Part shown: piece by piece, positions 8,756 through 17,730 of the stretch
How positions within the stretch are numbered: the stretch's first letter is position 1
Layout of the letters: every line of letters starts with the position of its first letter
NCBI RefSeq assembly: GCF_034376665.1
Contig: NZ_JAXMJI010000046.1
Location: 1 to 48,298 of the forward strand
Source: Allopontixanthobacter sp034376665
GTDB taxonomy: Bacteria; Pseudomonadota; Alphaproteobacteria; Sphingomonadales; Sphingomonadaceae
Direction: 5' to 3'
Length of the DNA: 48,298 nucleotides
The notes under the pieces: generated by a model
What the model was told of the DNA's origin: nothing
Database searches by the model: none
Seen by the model: the letters and a program-made list of their open reading frames with translations, nothing else
Made by a program: the position numbers and the translations under genes

Positions 8756-9006
8756 TAATTTCCCGATGTTTCAGTGTCATGCCGAACGAAATCTGTCAGT
8801 CTGAATGTCCTATGCCGCAGTTGCATATAGACTTATTGTGCAATGCGCCATTAACCCCGCTCTCAGCATCCGCGCGATCACCTATCAGGAGTCCGTCGGG
8901 AGTCTGCCAATTTCTTCACCAAATTCGCTTCAGTCAGGAGGGTGACACGGGCCGTCCGCCGCCCTAGAAATCACCCTGAAAATTGATCGTCTACTCAGGA
9001 GATACC
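8756..9006. other. Gene-free leader region upstream of scoA
   Basis: No convincing coding region is seen here. The stretch holds a spaced dyad TTGCA (8821-8825) / TGCAA (8839-8843) and, directly before scoA, the ribosome-binding site CTCAGGAG. A promoter could not be placed with confidence. Confidence 0.5.
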
Positions 9007-9714
9007 ATGCAAAAGCTATTCCCCGATGCGAAGGCCGCGCTCGAAGGTCTGTTGCGCGACGACATGCTTATTGCATCGGGCGGCTTCGGGCTGTGCGGCA
9101 TACCCGACCGGCTGCTGGATGCGATTCGCGACAGCGGGGTGAAAGGGCTGACCTTTGCCAGCAACAACGCGGGGATCGACAATGAAGGCATCGGCAAATT
9201 GCTGCGCACGCGGCAGGTAAGCAAGATGATCTCGTCCTATGTCGGCGAGAACAAGGAGTTCGAGCGGCAATATCTGGCGGGCGAACTGGAAGTGGAATTC
9301 TGCCCGCAAGGCACACTGGCAGAACGGATGCGCGCCGGGGGGGCCGGTATTCCGGGCTTTTACACCAAGACCGGCGTCGGAACGCAGGTGGCGGAGGGCA
9401 AGGAAGTGAAGAATTTTCGCGGCGAGGACTATATCCTCGAAGAGGGTATTTTCGCCGACCTCGCCATCGTCAAGGCCTGGAAGGCTGACGAGTCCGGCAA
9501 TCTGATGTTCCGCAAAACGGCGCGCAATTTCAACCTGCCCGCTGCCACCTGCGGCCGGACCTGCGTGGTGGAGGTGGAAGAAATCGTTCCGACCGGCAGC
9601 CTCGACCCGGACTGCATTCATCTGCCCGGAGTCTATGTCCAGCGCATGATCGTGGGCGCACCCTACGACAAAAAAATCGAATTCCGCACCGTCCGGGAAC
9701 GTGTAGCCGCATAA
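9007..9714 (+). CDS. scoA: 3-oxoacid CoA-transferase subunit A
   Basis: A 235-residue alpha subunit of succinyl-CoA:3-ketoacid CoA-transferase. The N-terminal glycine-rich CoA-binding region reads ASGGFGLCGIPDRLLDAI. Further family signatures are NNAGIDNEGIG, ELEVEFCPQGTLAERMRAGGAG and GIPGFYTKTGVGT. The ATG at 9007 is preceded by CAGGAG at good spacing. The in-frame ATG/ATT codons further upstream have no comparable site. The enzyme moves CoA from succinyl-CoA to acetoacetate or another 3-oxoacid in ketone-body or branched-chain catabolism. It forms a heterodimer or heterotetramer with the product of the downstream gene at 9778, which is 63 bp away on the same strand. Confidence 0.93.
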   Translation: MQKLFPDAKAALEGLLRDDMLIASGGFGLCGIPDRLLDAIRDSGVKGLTFASNNAGIDNEGIGKLLRTRQVSKMISSYVGENKEFERQYLAGELEVEFCPQGTLAERMRAGGAGIPGFYTKTGVGTQVAEGKEVKNFRGEDYILEEGIFADLAIVKAWKADESGNLMFRKTARNFNLPAATCGRTCVVEVEEIVPTGSLDPDCIHLPGVYVQRMIVGAPYDKKIEFRTVRERVAA

Positions 9715-9777
9715 TGCTGCGGCGCCCGGCGGTGTCTGACCCCGTCACCCTCGAACACCAATGAAGGACCCTGATTT

Positions 9778-10413
9778 ATGCCCTGGACCCGTGACGACAT
9801 GGCGGCCCGCGCGGCGCGCGAACTGAGGGACGGCTTTTACGTCAATCTGGGTATCGGCATTCCGACCCTGGTGGCAAACCACATACCCGAAGGCATCGAA
9901 GTAACGCTGCAATCGGAAAACGGGATGCTGGGGATCGGCCCTTTCCCTTATGACGAGGATGTCGATCCCGACCTCATCAATGCAGGCAAGCAGACGATCA
10001 GCGAGCTGCCCAGCACCGCCTATTTCGACAGTGCAGCCAGCTTCGCGATGATTCGCGGCGGCCATATCGACCTGACCGTGTTGGGGGCGATGGAAGTCAG
10101 CGAGAAGGGCGACATCGCGAACTGGATGATCCCGGGCAAGATGATCAAGGGCATGGGCGGCGCGATGGATCTGGTGGCCGGCGTCAAGAAGATCATCGTG
10201 GTGATGGATCACTGCGCCAAGGACGGCAGCCCCAAATTCATCCCCGAATGCACCCTGCCGCTGACGGGCGTGGGCGTGGTCGACATGATCATTACCGATA
10301 TCGCGGTGTTCCAGCGCCCTGACCATGACAGCCCGTTCAAGCTCGTCGAACTTGCGCCGGGCGTGAGTGCTGATGAGGTGGCCGCCAAGACCACCGCGCA
10401 TTACCTACCCTAG
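9778..10413 (+). CDS. scoB: 3-oxoacid CoA-transferase subunit B
   Basis: A 211-residue beta subunit of the CoA-transferase. The catalytic glutamate lies in LQSENGMLGIGPFP, the SENG motif that forms the glutamyl-CoA thioester. Other typical segments are LGIGIPTLVANHIP, GGHIDLTVLGAMEVSEKGDIANWMIPGK and KGMGGAMDLVAGVKKIIV. It starts with ATG at 9778 and a purine-rich AATGAAGGAC upstream. Together with scoA it forms a complete two-gene operon. The stop codon lies 45 bp from the convergent end of metK, and no clear bidirectional terminator is visible between them. Confidence 0.94.
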   Translation: MPWTRDDMAARAARELRDGFYVNLGIGIPTLVANHIPEGIEVTLQSENGMLGIGPFPYDEDVDPDLINAGKQTISELPSTAYFDSAASFAMIRGGHIDLTVLGAMEVSEKGDIANWMIPGKMIKGMGGAMDLVAGVKKIIVVMDHCAKDGSPKFIPECTLPLTGVGVVDMIITDIAVFQRPDHDSPFKLVELAPGVSADEVAAKTTAHYLP

Positions 10414-10458
10414 GCTGCCGCGCTTATCCGGTCAGTCAGGCTGCAACCTGCCGCCGGA

Positions 10459-11679
10459 TCAAGCCACCGCGGCCCTGAGCCGGTCGACCAGGTCAGTGCG
10501 CTCCCATGGGAACAGGTCGCCTTCGGCCACTCGGCCGAAGTGGCCATAAGCGGCGGTACGCAGGTAGATCGGCTTGTTCAGACCGAGGTGGGTGCGGATG
10601 CCCTTCGGCGTCAGCCTCACCAGTTCGGGAAGGATTGCCTCGAGCCGGCTTTCCTCGACCGTGCCGGTGCCGTGCAGGTCGACATAGATCGACAACGGCT
10701 CGGCCACGCCGATCGCGTAGCTCAATTGGATCGTGCAGCGGCGCGCAAGACCGGCGGCGACGATATTCTTTGCCAGGTAGCGGGTGACATAGGCCGCCGA
10801 ACGATCGACCTTCGTCGGGTCCTTGCCGCTGAAGGCGCCGCCGCCATGCGGGCTCGCGCCGCCATAGGTATCGACGATGATCTTGCGGCCCGTCAGCCCG
10901 GCATCCCCGTCCGGGCCGCCGATTTCGAAACAGCCGGTCGGATTGATGTGATAGACGGTGTTTTCCGTCAGGAGTTCGGGGGGCAGGACGTCCGCGATCA
11001 CGCCTTTGACGTAATCGCGCAGCTCGCCATATTTCGCCGCATCGCCTTCACCCTTGTGGAAATAATAGCCGGGGGCGTGCTGGGTCGAAACAACGATTGC
11101 AGTCGCTTCCACCGGGCGCTCGTTGGCATAGCGCAGGGTCACCTGGCTCTTTGCGTCGGGTTCAAGAAACGGCGCCTTGCCGGATTTCCGGTCCCTCGCC
11201 ATGCGTTCGAGGATCTTGTGGCTGTAATCGAGCGTCGCCGGCATCAGGTCGGGGGTCTCGTCCGAAGCATAACCGAACATGATCCCCTGGTCGCCCGCAC
11301 CTTCATCCTTGTCGTCACCGGCATCCACGCCTTGCGCGATATGCGCCGATTGGGGGTGCAGGTTGTTTTCGAACCGCAGCGTTTCCCAGTGGAAACCGGT
11401 CTGTTCATAACCGATGTTCCGGACTGTTCGGCGCACCGTTGCCTCGACTTCTTCCGCGACACCTTCGGCCCAGTTGCCATCCGTATCCATGATGCCCTTG
11501 CCGCGGATTTCGCCGGCCAGAACCACCAGCTGGGTGGTAGTCATGGTCTCGCAAGCAACGCGCGCTTCGGGGTCTTTCGACAGAAACAGGTCAACGATCG
11601 CGTCGGAAATCTGGTCGGAAACCTTGTCCGGGTGGCCTTCGGACACACTTTCGGACGTAAACAGATAGGTGTTGCGCAT
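10459..11679 (-). CDS. metK: S-adenosylmethionine synthase
   Basis: A 406-residue methionine adenosyltransferase that makes SAM from methionine and ATP. Signatures are SEGHPDK near residue 12, GAGDQGIMFGYA for the ATP-binding hexapeptide region, and HGGGAFSGKDPTKVDRS for the P-loop-like motif. The C-terminus RTAAYGHFGR is also typical. The ATG at 11679 has AGAGGT directly upstream. An ATG seven codons earlier (11700) lacks this and would begin inside the operator-like palindrome region. The gene follows lnt on the same strand. In sphingomonads lnt-metK is often followed by trmB, whereas here trmB is 14 kb away at 25231. Confidence 0.97.
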   Translation of the reverse strand: MRNTYLFTSESVSEGHPDKVSDQISDAIVDLFLSKDPEARVACETMTTTQLVVLAGEIRGKGIMDTDGNWAEGVAEEVEATVRRTVRNIGYEQTGFHWETLRFENNLHPQSAHIAQGVDAGDDKDEGAGDQGIMFGYASDETPDLMPATLDYSHKILERMARDRKSGKAPFLEPDAKSQVTLRYANERPVEATAIVVSTQHAPGYYFHKGEGDAAKYGELRDYVKGVIADVLPPELLTENTVYHINPTGCFEIGGPDGDAGLTGRKIIVDTYGGASPHGGGAFSGKDPTKVDRSAAYVTRYLAKNIVAAGLARRCTIQLSYAIGVAEPLSIYVDLHGTGTVEESRLEAILPELVRLTPKGIRTHLGLNKPIYLRTAAYGHFGRVAEGDLFPWERTDLVDRLRAAVA

Positions 11680-11708
11680 GATACCTCTGCGAATGGGCAA
11701 ATGTGGAT

Positions 11709-11724
11709 ATAAAGAATTCTTTAT
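11709..11724. promoter_or_regulatory. Perfect 16-bp palindrome upstream of metK
   Basis: ATAAAGAA / TTCTTTAT is a perfect palindrome lying 30 bp upstream of the metK ATG, in the short gap behind lnt. Its AT-rich character stands out from its surroundings. The position suggests an operator for a methionine/SAM-cycle regulator, for example an ArsR-type SahR or SamR-like protein. That identity is inference. Confidence 0.5.
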
Positions 11725-11737
11725 GTGTCTGCGGGTC

Positions 11738-13348
11738 CTAGCGCCGTCTCAACCGCGTGGCAACCAGCGATGCGGCAATCGCGGCCAGCGCCCATAGCAG
11801 CGGCAGGAGATTGCCCATGCGCGCGAATAATGTCGGCGGATGCGCCGGAGGGACCAGCCCGTCCAGCCGCGCCGCGCGGCCGGTGCCGATATGCGCGCGC
11901 ACCACGCCCCGAGCATCGATCACCGCGCTGATCCCGGTGGTGGTGGCCCGGAGGACAGGCAGCCCTTCCTCGATCGCGCGCAGCCGCGCCTGGGCCAGAT
12001 GCTGCGGCGGACCCCAGCTGCCGAACCAGCCATCGTTGGACGGGTTGAAGATATAGTCCGGCCGATTGGCCCGGTCGGCCACCTGGCCCGAAAACACGAT
12101 TTCGTAACAGATCTGTACGCCCGCCTTTCCCCAGGGTCCCAGCGGCAGCGTTTGCGGCCCGGGACCGGGGAAGAAATCTAGGCTGCCCGCCACCAGCCGC
12201 GAGGCACCAAGCGGTTCGAGGATATTCCTTAGCGGCAGGTATTCCCCGCCCGGCACCAGATGCGCTTTGTCGTAACCGCCCACAATAGCACCATCGCTGC
12301 CGATGGCGGTAACGGCGTTGCGCGCACCGATGGCCCGGCCATTCTCGATCTCAAGATCGACCGCACCGGTCAGCAGCAGGCTGCCCTGGCCGATCGTTCG
12401 TCCGATCCGGTAGCGGGCGAAAGCAGGATCGCCGGCGGCGGTCATCTGGTCGTAATAGCGCTGCGGATAACCATCGCGCAGGTAATCGGGGATGCCGGAT
12501 TCGGGCCACAGCACCAGACGCCGGGCGGTGTCCTCGCGCCTCACGGTCAAGCCGGCAATCCGCTGGAACTGACTTTCGAATTTCGAACCGTCGTTAAGCT
12601 CGTCCTGCGCCAGATTTGGCTGCACCAGCGTAAAAGGCAGCGAGCCTTCCGCGGCCCTGGAGGCAGGCCAGTACATGCCCGCCGCCAGCAGCGCGCCCAG
12701 CACTGCCGCGAGTAGCCAGCGCCGTTCGAGCAACACCGCCAGCAGGCCGACGCCGAGAAACACGGCAAGGCCGGACAGCGCGTATGTTCCCATCCACGGC
12801 AGCAAGGCTGCAACGCCCGAGCGATCGAAGGGACCGAGCAGCACCAGGCCAAGCGGATCCCACGCATATCCGGTGAACACCCAGCTGCGCAGCCATTCGG
12901 CGATCGTCCAGCATCCGGCAAAACCGGCACCGCCCGCCAGAAAACTCGCGTTCCGCCCCAGCCGGTGGGCAACGCCGCTGGCTAGTGCGGGATAAATGGC
13001 CAGATACAGCGCAAGCAGCGGCACCGCAAACCACCCGACCACCGCCGGCATTTCGGCCTGATAGGTGAAGGCGGTGGCGATCCAGTTGTTGGCGAGAGTG
13101 AAATGCGCGATGCCGAAGAACCAGCCATACAGGGCTGCATCCCGGGTCGTCGGCGCTGACCGGATCAGCCACGCCAAGGCACCGATCGCGAGCAGCGATA
13201 CTGGCCACAGGCCTACCGGAGGAAACCCGAGCGCCGCGACCAGCCCGAGAGCCATTGCCGCAAGCCGGGGCCGCGCCAGGATCCGCTGCAGAGTTACGCC
13301 AGAAGCGGTCGGCGGCAGCAGGCGGTCAGATCGAAAAATGCTGTCCAT
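11738..13348 (-). CDS. lnt: Apolipoprotein N-acyltransferase
   Basis: A 536-residue inner-membrane enzyme that adds the third acyl chain to lipoproteins. About six N-terminal hydrophobic helices are followed by a periplasmic nitrilase-like domain. The catalytic triad is visible as Glu in LVLWPESGIP, Lys in GYDKAHLVPGGEY and Cys in GVQICYEIVF. The family motif NPSNDGWFG and a final transmembrane helix follow. The ATG at 13348 (MDSIFRS) was preferred over a TTG at 13384, which would leave only about 8 bp to the DUF4167 stop. It belongs to the minus-strand run from hisS to metK. Its products would include the two lipoproteins at the left edge. Confidence 0.95.
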   Translation of the reverse strand: MDSIFRSDRLLPPTASGVTLQRILARPRLAAMALGLVAALGFPPVGLWPVSLLAIGALAWLIRSAPTTRDAALYGWFFGIAHFTLANNWIATAFTYQAEMPAVVGWFAVPLLALYLAIYPALASGVAHRLGRNASFLAGGAGFAGCWTIAEWLRSWVFTGYAWDPLGLVLLGPFDRSGVAALLPWMGTYALSGLAVFLGVGLLAVLLERRWLLAAVLGALLAAGMYWPASRAAEGSLPFTLVQPNLAQDELNDGSKFESQFQRIAGLTVRREDTARRLVLWPESGIPDYLRDGYPQRYYDQMTAAGDPAFARYRIGRTIGQGSLLLTGAVDLEIENGRAIGARNAVTAIGSDGAIVGGYDKAHLVPGGEYLPLRNILEPLGASRLVAGSLDFFPGPGPQTLPLGPWGKAGVQICYEIVFSGQVADRANRPDYIFNPSNDGWFGSWGPPQHLAQARLRAIEEGLPVLRATTTGISAVIDARGVVRAHIGTGRAARLDGLVPPAHPPTLFARMGNLLPLLWALAAIAASLVATRLRRR

Positions 13349-13392
13349 GCTGGCGTCCGGCCGCTCAGGCCAAGGCCGCGGCAAGCGCGAAG

Positions 13393-14280
13393 TCAGACAA
13401 GCGTTTCACTGTCGTCGGCGCGCTTGCGGCGAGGCCGGAGGGAAGCTTTCCTGCTTGGCGTCTCGTCGGAAACCTTTCCGATTGCGGGCGGCAACACGGC
13501 AATATCGAATTCGCCGGGATTGCTCGCCACCGGCTTGGCAGCCGGTTTGCGCGGTGCCCGTTCGGGCTTCGGCCGCACTTGGGGTGCCGGTGCATCCTCG
13601 AAATCGTCCGATGGGTCGTCGTTCTGATCCCGATAGGAGGAACCGCTTCTCGAGCGGCCATTCGCGGGCGGGCGGGCACCATTGGCGCGGTCGCCCCCCC
13701 TGTCACTGTAACCTCCGTCGATCTCGCTGCGCTCGTTGCCGGAACGGTCGCGATCGTCGTCGCTTTCCTCGTCGCGCGAATCGTCCTCGTCCTGCCGATA
13801 GCGCGAGCGGCGTGGACGGCGGTCATCATCATCGCCGCGCGGGTCCTGAAACTCGTTCGATCGCGGATTGCCCGCTCTCGGCTTATTCCGACCCTCGTTG
13901 CGGCCTTCGTTGTCGCCGTCATTCTGGCTGTCGCCCGAGCCATCGTTCTGGTCGTCACGTCCGCCCTTGTCGCCGCGCGGGGCACGCGCTTCGTCTTGGC
14001 GAGCCTTGTTGTCGTTGAGGACGCGGAAATAATGGTCGGCAAACTGCAGGTAATACTCTGCCTGGACCCGGTCACCATTATGCTGCGCGTCCTGGGCCAG
14101 CTTCTTGTATTTATCGAGCAATTGGGGCGCGTTTCCGCGCGCCCGGCTGTCGATCCGGTTAAGCTGGTTTCCACCACCTCCGCCGCCGCCACCACCGCCT
14201 TGCGGGCGATTGGGATTGCGTCCGCGACGGCGGTTACTGTTACTATTACGATTGTTGTTCAAGGAAGTGCATTCCCTCAT
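13393..14280 (-). CDS. DUF4167-domain protein, putative RNA-binding
   Basis: A 295-residue protein. An Asn/Arg-rich N-terminus (NNNRNSNSNRRRGR) is followed by a ten-glycine run and then the DUF4167 domain with NAPQLLDKYKKLAQDAQ and AEYYLQFADHYFRVLN. The rest is a long charged, disordered Arg/Asp/Ser-rich tail. The basic tail and its place in the prfA-prmC neighbourhood suggest nucleic-acid binding, but no activity is established from sequence. The ATG at 14280 has a weak ribosome-binding site. A TTG at 14262, preceded by GAGGGA, would begin exactly at the conserved NNNR and could be the true start. The gene sits between prmC and lnt on the same strand. Confidence 0.83.
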   Translation of the reverse strand: MRECTSLNNNRNSNSNRRRGRNPNRPQGGGGGGGGGGNQLNRIDSRARGNAPQLLDKYKKLAQDAQHNGDRVQAEYYLQFADHYFRVLNDNKARQDEARAPRGDKGGRDDQNDGSGDSQNDGDNEGRNEGRNKPRAGNPRSNEFQDPRGDDDDRRPRRSRYRQDEDDSRDEESDDDRDRSGNERSEIDGGYSDRGGDRANGARPPANGRSRSGSSYRDQNDDPSDDFEDAPAPQVRPKPERAPRKPAAKPVASNPGEFDIAVLPPAIGKVSDETPSRKASLRPRRKRADDSETLV

Positions 14281-14496
14281 TCGTGGCCATCGGCGGCAAA
14301 ACTGCCGGCCCGGCCTTCAGAACTATATGCCGCGCCCACACCAACGCGGGTCGCGGTGCCCCATCTGCATTCACCTCGAGCGATCGTGCCCGGGCTGCCT
14401 GACAAATTTTGGAGCTAGACCCAGCGGGAGGCGAACACGCCGCAAACCGCTGGTCTTGGGACAGAGGTAGCCATTGCAGGGCGCTTTGCCAAGCCC
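14281..14496. other. Gap between prmC and the DUF4167 gene
   Basis: This stretch of about 215 bp shows no believable reading frame and no strong terminator. It could be an unusually long intercistronic spacer in the hisS-prfA-prmC-DUF4167 run, or carry a separate promoter for the DUF4167 gene. I could not identify one. Confidence 0.4.
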
Positions 14497-15324
14497 TTAT
14501 TGCAAAACCAGCGCGCGCGGCCTGTGGGCAATATCCCGGCAAAGCGTGACATCGAAGCCGTTTGCGCGGGCCAGACCGGTCACCTGATCCGCTTGCTGCG
14601 CCCCGATCTCGAAGATTGCCGATCCACCGGGCACCAATAAATCGCGCAGCTGCGGGATCAGGATCCGGTAGTCATCCAGCCCGTCCTCCCCGGCGAACAG
14701 CGCCGCCGCCGGTTCGAAATCGCGCACCGAAGGCGCCAGATCCGCTCCGCTTTCCACATAGGGCGGATTGGCGATGACCAGTGCGAATTGTCCGAGATCG
14801 CCGCTCCAGCCCGCGGCCCGCCAGTCGCGGTCGAGCAGACGGGCGCGCTCCGCCAGCCCCAGACGGGCGGCGTTCGCCCCGGCGACTTCGAGCGCCCTGG
14901 GCGAGTTGTCGATTCCAACCCCCTTCAATTCGCTGCGCTCCGCAAGCATCGTCAGCAGCAGCGCGCCCGAGCCGGTGCCGCAATCGAGCACCCGGCCTGG
15001 CCCCTGCACCATGCCCAGAGCCGCCTCGATCAGGATTTCGCTGTCACCGCGCGGGATCAGCACATCGCGCGTTACAATAAAGCTGCGTCCGAAAAAATCC
15101 TGATGACCCAGGATATGCGCGATGGGTTCATGGCCTGCCCGGCGGCGGATGAGGTCCGCAAAGGAGGGCGGAACGGCGTCGCCCGAATGCCGCAGCAGCA
15201 ATTCGGAGCGCGAGACTCCCAGCGCCTCCGCCATCAGCAATTCCGCATCGAGCCGGGCGGTGTCGCTGGTCCGGGACAATCGCTCCGCAGCCGCGCGGAT
15301 GGCAGCGGCGACAGTCTCCGCCAT
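14497..15324 (-). CDS. prmC: Peptide chain release factor N5-glutamine methyltransferase
   Basis: A 275-residue SAM-dependent methyltransferase that modifies the glutamine of the GGQ motif in release factors. An N-terminal helical domain (RTSDTARLDAELLMAEAL) is followed by a Rossmann fold with VLDCGTGSGALLLTML for SAM binding. The catalytic NPPY motif lies in VIANPPYVESGAD. The family segment FFGRSFIVTRDVLIPRGDSE is also present. The ATG at 15324 is four bases beyond the prfA stop codon, so the enzyme and its substrate are cotranscribed, as in most bacteria. Upstream in-frame codons to 15369 overlap prfA and are less likely. Confidence 0.95.
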   Translation of the reverse strand: MAETVAAAIRAAAERLSRTSDTARLDAELLMAEALGVSRSELLLRHSGDAVPPSFADLIRRRAGHEPIAHILGHQDFFGRSFIVTRDVLIPRGDSEILIEAALGMVQGPGRVLDCGTGSGALLLTMLAERSELKGVGIDNSPRALEVAGANAARLGLAERARLLDRDWRAAGWSGDLGQFALVIANPPYVESGADLAPSVRDFEPAAALFAGEDGLDDYRILIPQLRDLLVPGGSAIFEIGAQQADQVTGLARANGFDVTLCRDIAHRPRALVLQ

Positions 15325-15328
15325 TATC

Positions 15329-16402
15329 TCAGTCTCGGCTATCGAGCGAGGCGAGGCGCTTGGCCTCATCCTCGGCGCTCAGCGCGTCGACCAGTTCGCC
15401 CAGCCCCGGCCCGGCCAGCACTTCATCGAGCTTGTGCAGCGTCAGTCCGATCCGGTGATCGGTGACGCGGCCCTGCGGGAAATTATAGGTGCGGATGCGT
15501 TCGGACCGGTCGCCGCTACCGACCATCGCCTTGCGCGCTTCGGCCTCTGCGCCGTGCGCTTCGGCGCGTTTGAGATCGTAGAGGCGCGTGCGCAGCACCT
15601 GCATCGCCTTGTCCTTGTTCTTGTGCTGGCTGCGCTGGTCCTGCTGGATCACCACCAGGCCGGTGGGGATATGCGTCAGCCGCACGGCGCTGTCGGTGGT
15701 GTTGACATGCTGGCCGCCGGCGCCGCTGGCGCGGTAGATATCGATTTTGAGGTCGTTCGGATCGATCTGGACATCGACCTCGTCCGGTTCCGGAAGGACG
15801 GCAACAGTCGCGGCCGAGGTGTGAATCCGGCCGCCGCTTTCGGTCACCGGCACCCGCTGCACGCGGTGGACCCCGCTTTCGAATTTCAGCTTGGCGAACA
15901 CGCCCGTGCCGCGGATGTTGGCGACCACTTCCTTGAAGCCCCCGACATCGGACGCGCTGAGGCTGACGGTTTCGACCTTCCAGCCCTGTTCGGCGGCGTA
16001 TTTCTCATACATCCGGAACAAATCGGCGGCGAACAGGCCCGCTTCGTCGCCGCCGGTCCCGGCGCGGATTTCCAGCATGGCAGGCCGCGCATCGGCGCTG
16101 TCGCGTGGCAGCATGGCGATGGCTAGCGCACGTTCGGCTTCGGGCAATGCAGCGCGCAGGGCTGCCAGTTCCTCCTCCGCCATTGCCTTCATTTCCGGGT
16201 CGTCGGACATTGCCCCGAGTTCCGCGATCTCGAGCCGCATGTCGCGGATCTCGTTTGCAATCTTCGCAATCGGCTCAAGCTCCGAATAGTCCCGGCTCGC
16301 CTGCACAAAGGCCTCACCCTCCAGCGTCCCTGAAGCCATCCGCGCCTCAAGCTCCGCAAATCGGTTGGTGATGTGGTGCAGACGTTCGGCGGAGATGGTC
16401 AT
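15329..16402 (-). CDS. prfA: Peptide chain release factor 1
   Basis: A 357-residue class I release factor recognising UAA and UAG. The peptidyl-hydrolysis loop appears as SGAGGQHVNTTDSAVRLTHIPTG. The codon-recognition region and the C-terminal KLDEVLAGPGLGELVDAL are typical of RF1. Its start codon overlaps the hisS stop by four bases (ATGA, 16399-16402), which indicates translational coupling. It is followed immediately by prmC, the methyltransferase for its GGQ glutamine. Confidence 0.97.
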   Translation of the reverse strand: MTISAERLHHITNRFAELEARMASGTLEGEAFVQASRDYSELEPIAKIANEIRDMRLEIAELGAMSDDPEMKAMAEEELAALRAALPEAERALAIAMLPRDSADARPAMLEIRAGTGGDEAGLFAADLFRMYEKYAAEQGWKVETVSLSASDVGGFKEVVANIRGTGVFAKLKFESGVHRVQRVPVTESGGRIHTSAATVAVLPEPDEVDVQIDPNDLKIDIYRASGAGGQHVNTTDSAVRLTHIPTGLVVIQQDQRSQHKNKDKAMQVLRTRLYDLKRAEAHGAEAEARKAMVGSGDRSERIRTYNFPQGRVTDHRIGLTLHKLDEVLAGPGLGELVDALSAEDEAKRLASLDSRD

Positions 16403-17730
16403 CGGCTATGAGGCAATATTCTACCCAACCATTCGTAACGGTCCGAGCTAATTAGTTTCGGTTGTCCAATCTTTTTCATTGCGTCAATTACGGGGACAAT
16501 TTGGTCGCTTGCCACTTCGTAGTCGCCGAACACTCGAACCTTAATACGAACATCAGCGATCATCGCGGGGTCGCTTGACTCATCAACCAGCACGAAATGC
16601 TGCGGTTGGAGCTTATTGGCCTTGTCGAACCGCTTCTTCGACGAACCTGTAGCAACGAGTTCCGCAGAAATCGCAGCTTTACGAAAATTCGCACAAATGC
16701 GTTGAGCAAGGACCTTTGTTGCCTCAACCTCTCCCCCCCAAACGACTGCTACAGACGGAGATGCTTCTTCCCGCTCCCCCACCAGCATCGCCAGCCGCTC
16801 AATCCCAGCCGCCCAGCCGACCGCAGGAGTTGGCGGTCCGCCGAGGCTTTCCATCAGCCCATCATAGCGCCCGCCGCCCAGCACGGTGCCTTGCGCGCCC
16901 AGACGGTCGGTGACGAATTCGAACGCGGTGTGGCGGTAATAATCGAGGCCGCGGACGAGCGCCGAGTTGCGGGTCCATAACACTCCGGCAGCGTCCAGCC
17001 CGCTCGTCACCGCCGCGAAGAAATCCTGCGCCTCGGCGCTCAGGAAATCGTCGATCTGCGGCGCGCCCGCAACGAAGGCCTGATCACGGCGGTCCTTGCT
17101 GTCGAGAATCCGCAACGGATTCTTCTCGAGCCGCTCCTGCGAATCCTCCGAGAGTTCACCCCGCACATCCCGAAAATATTCCACCAGCGCAGAACGCCAC
17201 GCCTCGCGGCTGTCCGCATCGCCGAGCGTGTTGAGCTGCAGCGTTACTCCGTCGGCAATGCCCAGTTCCTTGAGCAGTTGGTCCGCCATCGCCAGCAATT
17301 CGACATCAGCCTGAGGCTCGCCCGCACCAATGATTTCGGCGTCCAGCTGGTGGAACTGGCGGTAACGGCCTTTCTGCGGGCGTTCGTAGCGGAACAGCGG
17401 ACCGTGCGTCGCCAGCTTCAGCGGCGCGTGTTGCTGCCAGCCGTTGGTGAGGTAGGCGCGGCATATCCCGGCGGTAAACTCGGGCCTCAGGGTCAGGGAT
17501 TCGCCGCCGCGATCCTCGAAGGAATACATCTCCTTCGACACCACATCGGTCGTCTCGCCGATCGACCGCGCGAACACTTCGGTCCTTTCGAATACCGGCA
17601 TTTCGGCGCGGCGGAATCGGTACAGCTTGCGCACCCGTTCGAAGGTTTCGACCACGAAAGCGAAAGCTTCCGCATCGGCGCCGAAAATGTCCTGTGTGCC
17701 GCGGATTGCCTGAGGTGTGTTGGTTGCCAT
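16399..17730 (-). CDS. hisS: Histidyl-tRNA synthetase
   Basis: A 443-residue class II synthetase. Motif 2 is in FRYERPQKGRYRQFHQLD, and the histidine-specific segments LVRGLDYYRHTAFEFV and GGGRYDGLMESLGG are present. A C-terminal anticodon-binding domain follows. The ATG at 17730 (MATNTPQAIRGTQDIFG) is chosen because it matches the family start. The open frame upstream to 17808 lacks homology. The last roughly 130 codons (16403-16790) are visibly poorer in GC than the catalytic part, which suggests that the anticodon-binding domain was replaced by recombination. The reading frame stays intact, so the enzyme should be functional. It heads the hisS-prfA-prmC run. Confidence 0.96.
   Translation of the reverse strand: MATNTPQAIRGTQDIFGADAEAFAFVVETFERVRKLYRFRRAEMPVFERTEVFARSIGETTDVVSKEMYSFEDRGGESLTLRPEFTAGICRAYLTNGWQQHAPLKLATHGPLFRYERPQKGRYRQFHQLDAEIIGAGEPQADVELLAMADQLLKELGIADGVTLQLNTLGDADSREAWRSALVEYFRDVRGELSEDSQERLEKNPLRILDSKDRRDQAFVAGAPQIDDFLSAEAQDFFAAVTSGLDAAGVLWTRNSALVRGLDYYRHTAFEFVTDRLGAQGTVLGGGRYDGLMESLGGPPTPAVGWAAGIERLAMLVGEREEASPSVAVVWGGEVEATKVLAQRICANFRKAAISAELVATGSSKKRFDKANKLQPQHFVLVDESSDPAMIADVRIKVRVFGDYEVASDQIVPVIDAMKKIGQPKLISSDRYEWLGRILPHSR

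Noticed and set aside
8406..8780. Minus-strand frame covering the sRNA region
   Set aside because: It runs through a perfect intrinsic terminator and overlaps the start of the AAA+ gene; it has no protein-like features.
13255..14418. Plus-strand frame of 387 codons opposite the DUF4167 gene
   Set aside because: Its apparent hydrophobic Val/Ala/Ile runs are the antisense of Asp/Arg/Asn repeats; DUF4167 is the supported gene.
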